Below are positions 52,646 through 61,831 of a stretch of 64,000 nt of DNA, in pieces. The first letter of the stretch is position 1. Each line of letters opens with the position of its first letter. Origin of the DNA: Bradyrhizobium erythrophlei (GTDB lineage: Bacteria > Pseudomonadota > Alphaproteobacteria > Rhizobiales > Xanthobacteraceae); assembly GCA_900129675.1 (NCBI GenBank), contig FSRD01000001.1, positions 8,545,501 through 8,609,500 on the forward strand, in the 5' to 3' direction. The notes beneath the pieces were generated by a model, which searched no databases, was not told where the DNA came from, and was given only the letters and a program-made list of their open reading frames with translations. The translations under genes were made by a program, and so were the position numbers.

Positions 52646-53242
52646 CTACGGCTGCGGTTCGCCGATATCCACGAGATAGGGCGCCCGGGCTGGGACGGTA
52701 CTTGTGAACAGAACTTCCGCCGGCGGACGCGTGCGCTTTCCATCCGGCCACCCCGCTTCCAGCCACTTCGCATACCGCACCAAGGTGGCCCGGCCGCGTC
52801 GTGCGGGTCTTCGCCGTGCGTTTCCGACATTGAACGGCGACACAAAAGCGCTTGCTCCGAAATCGGCGAGCAAGGCGTCGGCGTCAAACGTCATGACGAC
52901 TTGCGGCCGGTCCCCGCAAGCGCGCCGTTGCCTCTCCATCCGATCCCTGTCCGGCCAGAGGAAAACGAACCCGTTGAGTAGCGCATACCAGTCCTCCGGC
53001 GTAAGACCGTCGTCCAACGCGGGCGCCAGAGCAGACGGCGGCATCGGAGCTGGGTCGCGGATTGTAACACCATCCGCGAGGCGCAGACCCGTCCGCCAGT
53101 GCCGGCGTAGGAACGCTGCTTGCCCGTCCGCCGGCATTCCCGTTAGCTGGAGCAGACACTCTGTGCTGAGCAGACCGTGCTTCAAGATGGACGGGAGGTT
53201 GGATGCCTCAGCAACGTGATACAGGCGTTCGAGTTTGCGCAC
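52646..53242 (-). CDS. DUF7002-like protein
   Basis: A 198-residue protein from GTG 53242 (VRKLERLYHVAEASNLPSIL). Landmarks are LYHVAEASNLPSILKHGLLS, then EDWYALLNGFVFLWPDRDRM, PQVVMTFDADALLAD and SPFNVGNARRRPARRG. The H-x-x-x-x-x-N-x-x-S-I-x-x-x-G-L-L-S opening and the later segments match DUF7002. I suspect, on fold grounds, a relation to ADP-ribosyltransferase-like proteins, but I cannot show it. It has no clear operon partner. Confidence 0.6.
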   Translation of the reverse strand: MRKLERLYHVAEASNLPSILKHGLLSTECLLQLTGMPADGQAAFLRRHWRTGLRLADGVTIRDPAPMPPSALAPALDDGLTPEDWYALLNGFVFLWPDRDRMERQRRACGDRPQVVMTFDADALLADFGASAFVSPFNVGNARRRPARRGRATLVRYAKWLEAGWPDGKRTRPPAEVLFTSTVPARAPYLVDIGEPQP

Positions 53243-53438
53243 GGCTGAGATAGCTCCCGTCGGAGAAAAACGATCGCAGGGCGCCTTAGACGACGTTTCC
53301 GGTAAAGACCACCGCCAAAAAAGTCCGCACTCCCTGGGCGCCCCCGCCGACGACGAGAAGACGGCCGCACCCAGCGATGCAGCCGTCCTCACGTTGGCCG
53401 ATTCCAGAGCGCGTGCTCATAAATCGGGACGCTGCGGA

Positions 53439-53906
53439 TCAGCGCGCGTTTGATGTCTGCTTTGCCCGTAACAGCGGCGAAAGTGGACATCGCCGGAAGT
53501 CTAAGTCGGAGCCAAAAGGCAACGTCGCTCCGGCGACCTCGGAGGTATTTTGCTTAAAATCAACTGGGTCGTCCGCTGTGGGGGAGCTTTTCATGGGCGC
53601 TCGAAGTCGAACGACGATTTCGCCTGCTCGCTTACCGTCGTTAGCGATGGTATTGAGAACTCGCCGGACTTCGTCCAGATCTGGCGGTTGAGCGTTCAGC
53701 CAGTTTAACCCGGCCTCTGCATTCATAAGCGTCGCTGTAAGCGCGTCGACGATGGCACTATAGGTGTGCACAAATTCCGCTGAGGTCTGCATAAGCGCTT
53801 CGCCCTTCGCGTGGCACCAACTCGGCTTCGACTTCCAGGACATAACGCGCTCCTCTAGTGGTCTGTGAGAACGATACGGCGCTGTTGGCTCGAGGAGCCG
53901 CTCCAA
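53439..53906 (-). pseudogene. Histidine-kinase dimerisation-domain remnant
   Basis: The segment SAEFVHTYSAIVDALTATLM then NAEAGLNWLNAQPPDLDEVR and RVLNTIANDGKRAGEIVVRL resembles the HisKA region of Bradyrhizobium hybrid kinases (NGEACLRWL...PDLEE...IIRDG-RASEVI-RIRAL). The catalytic HExxQ/HELNQ motif and the ATPase domain are missing. It is probably a decayed end of a larger gene. Confidence 0.45.
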
Positions 53907-54018
53907 CGTCGATACAACGAGCCAACTCCTCCCAGCCGTTTCCTTGTTTTATGAGCATTGCCATAAAAAATTCAGCATATGCTCAGGCATCTGCGCCTTT
54001 ATGAGTACACGCCCCCTG

Positions 54019-54047
54019 TAATGGGCCCGATGATGTCGGGCCCATTA
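54019..54047. terminator. 12-bp inverted repeat after the HlyD gene
   Basis: TAATGGGCCCGA-TGATG-TCGGGCCCATTA is a perfect stem with a 5-base loop, 7 bases beyond the stop of the HlyD-family gene. It lacks a U tract on the minus strand but is probably its transcript end. Confidence 0.6.
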
Positions 54048-54053
54048 CGGCAT

Positions 54054-55277
54054 CTAGTTTGAGGCGAACTCGATCGCCTTTGTGTCGGCGATAACCTTGG
54101 CGCCGGGATGAGCCATCGGGATGCCCGCCACCACGACCCTGTCGGTAGAGCTCAGACCGGAACGGATGACGCGGAGCCCGCCACGCAGATCGCCTAGCAA
54201 CACTTTTTTCGGGGTGACGACGTCGTTCGGGCCGACCGTCAGAACGATGTGGTCGGACTGGTCCGGCAGCACGGAGGCGTCCGGAACCAGGAGCGCTGGT
54301 TCGGGCTTGGACATCGCCACGCGCACCCGTGCGAATTGGCCGGGGGTCAGCAGGCCGTCGGCGTTCTTTACCGTAGCGCGGGCGTGGATCGTACCGCTCG
54401 AGCGATCAAGCATGTTGTCGACGAAGTCCAGCATACCGGTGCGATTGAGTCCCTCTCCGTTCAGCGAGATGTCGACTTTATCCGCCAGCGGACCGCCCTG
54501 CTTCGCGCGTTCCTGTTGGAAGGTGGCGTAGTCGGCTTCGCTCATGTCGAAGTTCAGGTAGACCGAGTCCACTGAAACGATCGTGGCGAGCAGGGTAGTC
54601 GGGCTGGTCGCAGCGCGACTGCCGGCGACCAGGTTGCCGACGGAAACCTCGTGGGTGCCGATACGGCCAGTGAAGGGCGCGATCACGCGCGTATGGTCCA
54701 GATCAAATTGCGCGTCGCGTACGGCGGCTTCCGCGCTGTCGACGGCAGCAAATGCTGCCTTCTTGTCAGCGGTGCGCTGGTCGGCGATCTCGACGGTACC
54801 GTAACCGTTCTGCTTGAGCGTGTCGGCGCGCTCAGACTGGCGAGTTGCGAGGTCCAGCCTGGCGCGGGCAGTCTCGAGCTGGGCGGTCGCCTGGTTCAAC
54901 CTGATCTGATAAGGGGTTGGGTCGATCTCGAACAACACCTCGCCCTGGCGAACGATATCGCCATCCTTGAACCCAATCTTGGTTAAAGTGCCGCCGACCT
55001 GCGGACGAAGTTCGACCTGCTGCACCGCCGAAAACTGGCCCAAAAACTGAAGCCGCTTCTCAATGTTGCGCTCGGCGGGAACACTCACGACAACGGTCGA
55101 AAGCTGTGGCAGGGAAGCCTGGGCCTTGCCGGCAAAATAATCCGGCCCGAAAATCACGCCTCCCCCGAAGAGGCTCAAAGCCAGGGCAGTACTGAGCCAA
55201 GCCTTCAGGCTCGTCTTGTGCGGGGAACGGCGAACGGGGAAAGACTCAACGCGGGTATTGATGACAGCGTCCGACAT
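54054..55277 (-). CDS. RND efflux periplasmic adaptor (HlyD/AcrA family), orphan
   Basis: A 407-residue protein. A cytoplasmic/anchor start leads to LSTALALSLFGGGVIFGPDY (membrane anchor). The body has the adaptor order: beta (GQFSAVQQVELRPQVGGTLT), lipoyl half (VRQGEVLFEIDPTPYQIRLN), coiled hairpin (QLETARARLDLATRQSERAD), AVRDAQFDLDHTRVIAPFTG then RIGTHEVSVGNLV, and the membrane-proximal end (VTPKKVLLGDLRGGLRVIRS). An RND pump gene normally follows; here a terminator does. Two palindromes lie just upstream. Confidence 0.9.
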   Translation of the reverse strand: MSDAVINTRVESFPVRRSPHKTSLKAWLSTALALSLFGGGVIFGPDYFAGKAQASLPQLSTVVVSVPAERNIEKRLQFLGQFSAVQQVELRPQVGGTLTKIGFKDGDIVRQGEVLFEIDPTPYQIRLNQATAQLETARARLDLATRQSERADTLKQNGYGTVEIADQRTADKKAAFAAVDSAEAAVRDAQFDLDHTRVIAPFTGRIGTHEVSVGNLVAGSRAATSPTTLLATIVSVDSVYLNFDMSEADYATFQQERAKQGGPLADKVDISLNGEGLNRTGMLDFVDNMLDRSSGTIHARATVKNADGLLTPGQFARVRVAMSKPEPALLVPDASVLPDQSDHIVLTVGPNDVVTPKKVLLGDLRGGLRVIRSGLSSTDRVVVAGIPMAHPGAKVIADTKAIEFASN

Positions 55278-55295
55278 GGTGACCTCCTGTACCTA

Positions 55296-55374
55296 TCTAT
55301 CGATAGATTGACAACGGCTTTGTAGCTAGGCAATCACGGACTGTCAACATCTATCTATCGATCGATCGATAGAT
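55296..55374. promoter_or_regulatory. Two CTATCGATAG palindromes before the HlyD-family gene
   Basis: ATCTATCGATAGAT at 55296-55309 is a perfect 14-bp palindrome, 19 bases from ATG 55277. A 22-bp perfect palindrome occupies 55353-55374 (arms ATCTATCGATC / GATCGATAGAT). Both share the CTATCGATAG core with the sites at 34122 and 41691. Confidence 0.7.
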
Positions 55375-55454
55375 CTTTTTTGCAGAATCAAATCTTTTGA
55401 GAGCTAACAAGTAGAAATCGTTCACTGATCCGCCTGTTGGAGATAGCCGTCCCC

Positions 55455-55907
55455 TTAATCGGAAGACGCCGGCCCGGCATTTTCGGAGAAGCCGTGCATC
55501 CGCAACGCCCATTGCATCACTACCACGGCGCCTTTCACGGGCTGCAGTAGAATGAGCGAAGCGATCGACGTGAAAGGCAGATAGACCGCGAGCTGCAGCC
55601 AGACGGGCGGCGAATAGTCGGTCTCAATCCACAAAGCAGTCAGCACCATGATATGGCCGACGATCACGATCACGAGGTAGGCCGGCAGATCATCGGCACG
55701 TTGCGACGTGAGATCGAGCCCGCACGCTGGACAAACGTCATCGACTTTCAAGAAAGCGCGAAACAACCTGCCCTCCCCACAGCGCGGGCAGCGGCCACGA
55801 AATCCACGCTTCATGGACGCCCAAATATCACGCTTGTCGCTGTCCACGGCCCCTTGGTTCCAAATCCTGCGGACTAAAGCCTTCGAAGCGCTGTTTACTG
55901 TGCCCAT
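55455..55907 (-). CDS. DUF983 membrane protein
   Basis: A 150-residue protein from ATG 55907 with GAGAGGG ahead. It carries GFRGRCPRCGEGRLFRAFLK and CPACGLDL (two zinc CxxC pairs), then two or three hydrophobic segments (AYLVIVIVGHIMVLTALWIE; PFTSIASLILLQPVKGAVVV). This zinc-ribbon plus membrane arrangement is DUF983. Its role is unknown; relatives sit near cytochrome oxidase and cell-wall genes. Confidence 0.85.
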   Translation of the reverse strand: MGTVNSASKALVRRIWNQGAVDSDKRDIWASMKRGFRGRCPRCGEGRLFRAFLKVDDVCPACGLDLTSQRADDLPAYLVIVIVGHIMVLTALWIETDYSPPVWLQLAVYLPFTSIASLILLQPVKGAVVVMQWALRMHGFSENAGPASSD

Positions 55908-56032
55908 AGCCTGCCCTCTCCAGATCCACCGTTCACTGATTGAGTTTGCGAAAATTGCGCTCGACTCGCTTTCCCAGGAAATCGAGCTCGCGAGGGACAG
56001 ACGTTCTATCCGAAGCGCGTCATGACCCCTCT

Positions 56033-56863
56033 TCATGTCACGACAGGCGAGATGTGGTCGACACTGCATGGAAGCCTCGGGAGAGGTTCTTCTTCGGGCC
56101 GTTCCGGAAGATAGATCGTGATTGTGGTCCCCTCGCCCAGGATGCTTTTGGCTTGGATGCCGCCGCCTTGCGCGACCGCAAACGCCTTAACCGATGGGAG
56201 GCCCAAGCCGGTGCCGCGTCCGGGCGCTTTGGTCGTAAAGTAGGGATCGAACGCGTCGCGAGCGATGTCGGGCGTCATACCGATGCCCGTATCCGTGACG
56301 GTGATGACGACGTACGGCCCCGTCCGAAGAGACGCCCTATCGACGAAAAGTCTAGACGTCTCTACCCTGAGTCTGCCGCCCGCCGGCATCGCATCGCGTG
56401 CATTGAGGACCAGATTCAGAAGCGCGTTCTCGAAATCCAGACTATCGCAAGAGACCGGTCGAAGATCGTCGGCCAGCGACAAGGAAACTTTGACCGACAC
56501 TCCCGCGATCTGGCTGATGATCGGCCGCATCTTCTCGATTGTCGATTTCACATTGACGCCGGCAAACCTAGTATCGACGCAATCTCGACTTCGCATCAAC
56601 CGCCGTCCCAACTTGGTCACTCTCTCTGCGAAAGCGACTGCGCGCTCGACATACGGAGCGGTGTCCGCCGGGCGCCCCTGCGCCAGGCAGCACTGTATCA
56701 GGTCCAACGCACTCAAAATCATTTGCATATTGTTATTCAAATCGTGCGCTATCGCGGGTATAGACTCGGAAAACGAACCGTCAGGCGCTTCTGCCGATGT
56801 CGTGAGCACGAGTGATCCTCCGTTCGCGTTAGATCGTGACTCTCGGGTGTCTGTCGCCGTCAC
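56033..56863 (-). CDS. Sensor histidine kinase, minimal
   Basis: A 276-residue protein. The phospho-acceptor helix is IPAIAHDLNNNMQMILSALD (His in AHDLNN). The ATPase has DFENALLNLVLNARDAMPAG (N box), VVITVTDTGIGM (G1), DPYFTTKAPGRGTGLGLPSV (F and G2). There is no PAS or membrane segment, so it is probably a soluble kinase using an unseen input. No response regulator lies beside it. Confidence 0.88.
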   Translation of the reverse strand: MTATDTRESRSNANGGSLVLTTSAEAPDGSFSESIPAIAHDLNNNMQMILSALDLIQCCLAQGRPADTAPYVERAVAFAERVTKLGRRLMRSRDCVDTRFAGVNVKSTIEKMRPIISQIAGVSVKVSLSLADDLRPVSCDSLDFENALLNLVLNARDAMPAGGRLRVETSRLFVDRASLRTGPYVVITVTDTGIGMTPDIARDAFDPYFTTKAPGRGTGLGLPSVKAFAVAQGGGIQAKSILGEGTTITIYLPERPEEEPLPRLPCSVDHISPVVT

Positions 56864-57014
56864 GATGGTCTAATTCACACCCTCGCACGCGTTCAAATGC
56901 TGCGCTCGTGAATAACCGCGATTTTCCGTTAATTTCGATGCCCTCGCCCGGCACACTTCCGGCGGCGACGCGTTCGGAGAAGGTGAACACGTTCGGCCCG
57001 TTGGCTTCGCAGCC

Positions 57015-57731
57015 TCAGCGGCGACGGATGTCGATATCGAAGATTTCGATGTCCAGGAGCGCCGGCGCGGCCGACGTGTACTCCGAGCCGATCAATCGCG
57101 ACCGGCGCAGTGTCGGGACGAGGTATCCCGAAAAATTCTGATGGGCACCAACTGATTGTGAAACGGTCGCTCCATCCAGTTCGACCGCCTCATAATCCAT
57201 CCGGACCAGGAGTCCTTGCGCGTCGAAGTGAAGCGTCTGAAGAAGAGGATAGGCCATTGCGGCCCTCGGAAACTCGACACAAACGCTGCGCGTCCGCTCG
57301 ATCGGATGCTCGTGCGGCTGGTCTACACAACGCAAGCCTGTCGACTGAAGAAGGTATGGCGTGGCCACGTAACTCCACACGGAGTAGCTGCAGTATTGCA
57401 CGAGATCGAGGATGTCCCAGGAGATCTCCGGCGCGCGCCGTTCCCAATCTTCGAACGAACGTCGCTCAACCCGGATGATATTGCCGTTTTCGTCCTCTAC
57501 GCCCACCTGGTCCGCGCGACAGAAGAATCTGTCGTCTGCCGAGTCCAGCCCTGTGATCCTCACGATCCGTTCGGAGACGTCCGCATCGACAGCGATCTCC
57601 TTCAGGGCCGCCGGCCTGAACTTTTGGCCAATCAGGTCGCCGTCGATCGTCATGTGCGCCGTGAAGCCGCTCACCTCGCGCCATTGTTCGGCGCCGCCGG
57701 CTGCCGATATCGCCAGTCGTAGCAACTCCAT
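57015..57731 (-). CDS. Conserved hypothetical protein, 238 residues
   Basis: It opens MELLRLAISAAGGAEQWREV then SGFTAHMTIDGDLIG, with alternating beta strands and segments such as DRFFCRADQVGVEDENGNII, WDILDLVQYCSYSVWSYVAT and LHFDAQGLLVRMDYEAVELD. The pattern of a helical start (AxxAxGGxxxWxxV) and a long beta half recalls the outer-membrane lipoprotein-sorting-like hypothetical family common in actinobacteria and rhizobia. No signal peptide is visible. It lies 232 bases downstream of the second STAND regulator on the same strand. Confidence 0.6.
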   Translation of the reverse strand: MELLRLAISAAGGAEQWREVSGFTAHMTIDGDLIGQKFRPAALKEIAVDADVSERIVRITGLDSADDRFFCRADQVGVEDENGNIIRVERRSFEDWERRAPEISWDILDLVQYCSYSVWSYVATPYLLQSTGLRCVDQPHEHPIERTRSVCVEFPRAAMAYPLLQTLHFDAQGLLVRMDYEAVELDGATVSQSVGAHQNFSGYLVPTLRRSRLIGSEYTSAAPALLDIEIFDIDIRRR

Positions 57732-57963
57732 CTGGCCTCTCCTCTTCAGCTAACGACTGGGAACGATCCGCATTCGGCGGGTTCCGACCAGGAGCGGTCT
57801 TTCCTGCGCATCTTGGCTTCCCGGGGAGTCGCCTTCAACCGACGCACTCCGCCCTTTCGCAACTTCTCTCAACTCTTCACGACCGACCCGCGCGATCCGA
57901 GGTCCGGAACGCGTCGGTAAGCTGACGGCCTGCGAAGCAGTCCGGGGGAGATCTGATGACGTG

Positions 57964-60825
57964 CTAACCAGCGCGCGACGGTCGTGCCTCGACCAACAAC
58001 CGTCGCGCCGCCTCTAGATCCGGCGTCCGGTGCCCGTCGGCGAAACGGTTGTAGACGTCCTGGAGCGACCGATGGTCGTACCGGCGACCCCTTTGCCTCT
58101 GAAGGTTGGCCAGACTGATCTCCGTTCGGAGCTCCCAGGCGAGCGAAGAGTGTGCCGACGACAACTCCTTGGATTTCATGAGACATTCCAACGCATCCAT
58201 GTACGTCGCTTTGCGCGCTCCTAGGACGACGCCCTTCACGCGGAGGATCTCGGGAGTGTACCAGGACCCCCCACTCTCGTGGTCCTGCCTCAAGAGAGTG
58301 GTAATCAGCGCCAAGGCTTCGTCGTGGTCCCCCTCCGCGACCAGAAGCTCTGCGAGATCTGCCGCGATCGTAATAGCGAACGCCTGATGCCTTCTGATCC
58401 TGAGCTCCTTGAGGCTCTCGCGTAGGCGCTCGATGCCAGCCCGACGATCTCCCTTCGCTGCAAGCAGTTTGCCGGACAGGCCTACAGCCATCGCGCGATA
58501 AGCGATCGAAGAAAGCCTCGCGCTATGCACGCGGAGCGTTTCGACGACGTTAGCTGCGCTTTCTAGATCGCCTGCCCAGAAGAAGACCGAAGCGGGCGGA
58601 ATCAACGACATGCAAAACGACATCGGATGGTCGAGCTTGCGTCCCCTTTCGATCGTTTCCCGCGCGACGGCGACGGCCCTGCCGGAGTAACCTCGAAGCC
58701 AATAGACGCGGCACAGGACCGAGACTGCGCGAGGGTCGTATCCAAACTTCCAGACCAGCGGATCCTGGAGGCTCGCGGGGCACGCGTAGGACGCTTCGCA
58801 GTGGATCTGTGCGTTCGCCTGGTCTCCGGCCAGGTGATATGCCGTCGCAAGCATCCCGGTTGCCAGCGACAGGGTTCCCGGATCTCCTAGCTTCTCGGCG
58901 ACCGCCCGTGAGGACGCTGCCCTCGTCAGCGCATTGTTGAAGTTTCCGACAAGCGCCTCGAACAGATGCATACCACTCTGAAGGCGAAGCTGAACGCTTA
59001 AGTCGCCTACGACTTCGGCCAACTCGATCGCCTTCATGAAGACCGTATGCACGGCTTCGTCGCCTCCCTCCATGAACATGCGCGAAAGAGCAAGCGCCGT
59101 CCAAAGCTCCATCGCGGGACGGTCGGGCTCGACGTTTGCGCCCATGGCGGAAACCGCCCTGCCAGCCCAATCGCGGCATTCCGTCAGCAAAGACATCTCG
59201 AGAAAGAGGCGCGCAGCGCCGGCCGCGAGACGAATTCTATCGACGGATGCACCGCGCGGCGAGAAGGCGAACTCGAGAGCGCCCCGTATGTTCAGGACAA
59301 TCTCTTCGCGTTCAGCGAGACACTGAGACGTGAGAGGGGGTCCCGACGCCATGCCTTCGATGCGATCGCGATAGTGATCTGCATGGCGCGCGCATATTCC
59401 GTCGGCCTCTCCGCTTTCAGCCAGGTGATGCCGCAGACGCATGCGCGTCGTGTCGAGCAACCGGTAGCGAAGACTGGGCCCCTCGGACACCACCGCGATC
59501 AGCGATTTTGCGACGAGAGCCGCTATCGACTCCAGTACGTTCTGCGCTGCGGCCTGCTGAGGATCCACAACCACTTTCTGCGCGGCTTCGATCGAAAACG
59601 GGCCCGCGAAGACCGACAAGCGCCTGAGAATCCGCCGCTCGTCCTCGGTGAGCAGTTTGTAGCTCCAGTCGATGGTAGCACTCAGTGTCCGGTGTCTCGG
59701 AATGGCGGTCCGTTTGCCCGAAAGATGCAAAGCGAGTTGTCCGCCCAGCAATTCCGCGATGCCACGGATCCCATAGGAGTCGACTCGTCCCGCGACGAGC
59801 TCCAAAGCAAGCGCGATACCGTCCAGCCGACGGCAGATGGCGCCGAGGAGCGGGACTTCGGCCTCACCGAGACTCGGCAGGGATCCGCGCGTACTGAGGC
59901 GGTCGACGAAAAGCCGCGCGGCCGGATATTCGAGCATTTTCTCCGCGCTCATGTCCGGATCGTCCGGAGGGCACTCGAGGGGCTGAAGCCGATACACGCA
60001 TTCGCCTTCGGCTCTGAGCGACTCCCGACTCGTCGCCAGCAAATAGACCTCCGGGCAGTCGTGGAAGATCGCTTCGGCGAGGCTAGTCACCGATTCTGCG
60101 AGATGCTCGCAGCCGTCGAGAAGGATCAGCATTCGCTTCCGGCCCAAAGCCGCCCGAAGCGACTGTATCGGATCGCCCGGGGCGACCACCACATCGATGG
60201 CCGCCGCGACCGCGGTCACGACCCGCTGCGGATCGCCGAGCGTGCCGAAATCGATGTAGCGGATATCGTCCCCGAAACTCTCTGACAATGAATGGGCCAC
60301 CGACAGTGCGACCGTTGTCTTACCAACGCCCCCGGATCCAACGACCGACACAAAGCGCTGTCCGAGCAACTGGGATGCGATCGCCCCGATCGCGTCTTCG
60401 CGACCGACGACCTTGGCCGTCAACGCCGGAATCCGGCGCGGCGATACCGGGGGATCGAGGGTCGGCGGCGCCGTGACTGCATCAGTCGCGATCTTCACTG
60501 GAGAGACGAAGCAGTATCCGCGGCCCGGCACATTTGTGACGTAGCTGTCGTCTGCATGGCCGTCGCCGAGCGCTTTGCGTAGCGCGCTGACAGTCACGCG
60601 CAGACTGCTGTCGTCCACGTGCAGGCCGGGCCATGCGCGGTTGAGCAGGTCTCGCTTCAAGACGACCTCGTGCGGCCGCTCGACGAGCGCCACGAGGATA
60701 TCAAAGGCTCGACCGCCGAGCTCGATCGGCACCCCACTCCGCTCGAGCCGACGCCGGCTCGGAATCAACGTGAAGGGGCCGAACGCTACGGTTCTCGTCT
60801 CCAGGCTCTCGTCCGCTCCGTCCAT
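57964..60825 (-). CDS. OmpR-type winged-helix + STAND ATPase regulator (AfsR-like), copy 2
   Basis: A 953-residue paralogue of 49283-52234. The N-terminal winged helix has AFDILVALVERPHEVVLKRD, SSLRVTVSALRKALGD and VPGRGYCFVSP. The ATPase begins VGREDAIGAIASQLLGQRFV with Walker A GSGGVGKTT near 167, RMLILLDGCEHLAESVTSLA, LLATSRESLRAEGE, LDGIALALELVAG. Helical repeats fill residues about 480-950. The start ATG 60825 is used. The conserved order of domains in both copies supports a family expansion. The partners or ligand are unknown. Confidence 0.9.
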   Translation of the reverse strand: MDGADESLETRTVAFGPFTLIPSRRRLERSGVPIELGGRAFDILVALVERPHEVVLKRDLLNRAWPGLHVDDSSLRVTVSALRKALGDGHADDSYVTNVPGRGYCFVSPVKIATDAVTAPPTLDPPVSPRRIPALTAKVVGREDAIGAIASQLLGQRFVSVVGSGGVGKTTVALSVAHSLSESFGDDIRYIDFGTLGDPQRVVTAVAAAIDVVVAPGDPIQSLRAALGRKRMLILLDGCEHLAESVTSLAEAIFHDCPEVYLLATSRESLRAEGECVYRLQPLECPPDDPDMSAEKMLEYPAARLFVDRLSTRGSLPSLGEAEVPLLGAICRRLDGIALALELVAGRVDSYGIRGIAELLGGQLALHLSGKRTAIPRHRTLSATIDWSYKLLTEDERRILRRLSVFAGPFSIEAAQKVVVDPQQAAAQNVLESIAALVAKSLIAVVSEGPSLRYRLLDTTRMRLRHHLAESGEADGICARHADHYRDRIEGMASGPPLTSQCLAEREEIVLNIRGALEFAFSPRGASVDRIRLAAGAARLFLEMSLLTECRDWAGRAVSAMGANVEPDRPAMELWTALALSRMFMEGGDEAVHTVFMKAIELAEVVGDLSVQLRLQSGMHLFEALVGNFNNALTRAASSRAVAEKLGDPGTLSLATGMLATAYHLAGDQANAQIHCEASYACPASLQDPLVWKFGYDPRAVSVLCRVYWLRGYSGRAVAVARETIERGRKLDHPMSFCMSLIPPASVFFWAGDLESAANVVETLRVHSARLSSIAYRAMAVGLSGKLLAAKGDRRAGIERLRESLKELRIRRHQAFAITIAADLAELLVAEGDHDEALALITTLLRQDHESGGSWYTPEILRVKGVVLGARKATYMDALECLMKSKELSSAHSSLAWELRTEISLANLQRQRGRRYDHRSLQDVYNRFADGHRTPDLEAARRLLVEARPSRAG

Positions 60826-61272
60826 CGATGCGCTGTCCCGTCGGTCGCCGCCCGACTGCGAACATGTAGATCATCGGAAAAAGGCGGCACCGCCGAATCC
60901 CGCGGAATGCCCTTGACCACTCCTAGTGGATGTCGCGTCCGTGGAGAAACTGTCTCAGCGGCGACCGAAAACCTAGCCGGACCGCAAGCAACCACCTGGG
61001 TTTACACCTTGTGGCATCGAGCTCCGCCAAGCACGTGCAATCGCGTAAAATCGCATAAAAAAGCGCAAGCACCCGGGCTGAAATCAAGAAAAAGATCGAA
61101 CGATTCCAGTTGCTTGAGGCGTAACGCGACCTCGATCTGTAAGAGAAACGAACTCGATCGCCGCATTCGTTGACAAAGGCTGCACATTTTCACCCCTCTT
61201 CACGCAACGCAACGGCGGCACCTGTCATTATCGCATCCATCCGATGGCCCACGAACGAGATGGAGTGAAGAA
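60826..61272. other. Gap between the second STAND regulator and an exported protein gene
   Basis: No convincing gene lies here. It should hold the promoters of both divergent neighbours; I could not pick out a clear -35/-10 pair or operator. Confidence 0.4.
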
Positions 61273-61701
61273 ATGACGCCGATACCGATCAACCTCGCAG
61301 GGCAACTCAAGTCGACCTTCACGAAAGTCGCGATGGCATCGACGGCTGCACTGCTGTTCGCTTGCGCGACAAGCTCGCCGGAAGCGGCCCAAGCTCGTAC
61401 AAATCGTGGCCTGACCGCCTACGACGGCGCGTGGCACCTGACATTCACGACGCGCGCGGGGTCGTGCGATCCGACCTACGCGTTCGACGTAAACATCGCA
61501 AACGGTGTCATCTCGCATCCGAACCTGGTGATGTTCCACGGAACCGTGCGGACTAACGGAGCGGTGCATGCGTCGGTGACCGTGCACGACAAGTACGCGG
61601 TCGGTTCCGGGCGCATCGATCTCGTCAGCGGGCAAGGGACATGGCGTGGTCATTCCGGTTCGGCGGCGTGTTCAGGCTACTGGACGGCGCAGAAGGACTG
61701 A
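61273..61701 (+). CDS. Small exported protein, conserved in rhizobia
   Basis: A 142-residue protein: an N-terminal signal region (VAMASTAALLFACATSSPEA, with a Cys that might be lipidated), then YDGAWHLTFTTRAGSCDPTY, VDVNIANG-like strands, NGAVHASVTVHDKYAVGSGR and GQGTWRGHSGSAACSGYWTA. The pattern YDG-W-x-x-x-x-T-x-x-G-x-C-D and C-SGYW-A is one I associate with small Bradyrhizobium periplasmic proteins. Function is unknown. Confidence 0.75.
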   Translation: MTPIPINLAGQLKSTFTKVAMASTAALLFACATSSPEAAQARTNRGLTAYDGAWHLTFTTRAGSCDPTYAFDVNIANGVISHPNLVMFHGTVRTNGAVHASVTVHDKYAVGSGRIDLVSGQGTWRGHSGSAACSGYWTAQKD

Positions 61702-61747
61702 CGTCGATTGGGCCCGTGCATCGACGTGAGGGAGCAACCGTCTGTCT

Positions 61748-61766
61748 CTACCTATTGATAGATTGG
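61748..61766. promoter_or_regulatory. Degenerate CTATCGATAG-type site
   Basis: ACCTATTGATAGATTGG resembles the site before the HlyD gene (ACCTATCTATCGATAGATTG) but is shortened by four bases. It lies 66 bases before ATG 61832. Confidence 0.35.
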
Positions 61767-61831
61767 CGCTGGGCACTATGTCTCTTCTTCGCGCAAATAA
61801 ACGATTTAGCATCGCAGCCGGGAGTTCAACG

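Noticed and set aside
55353..55374. Tandem ATCG units read as a microsatellite
   Set aside because: The stretch is a perfect palindrome sharing its core with other promoter sites, so an operator is the better reading.
59047..60285. 412-codon plus-strand frame over the second STAND regulator
   Set aside because: It is an antisense shadow; the regulator on the minus strand has Walker and DNA-binding motifs.
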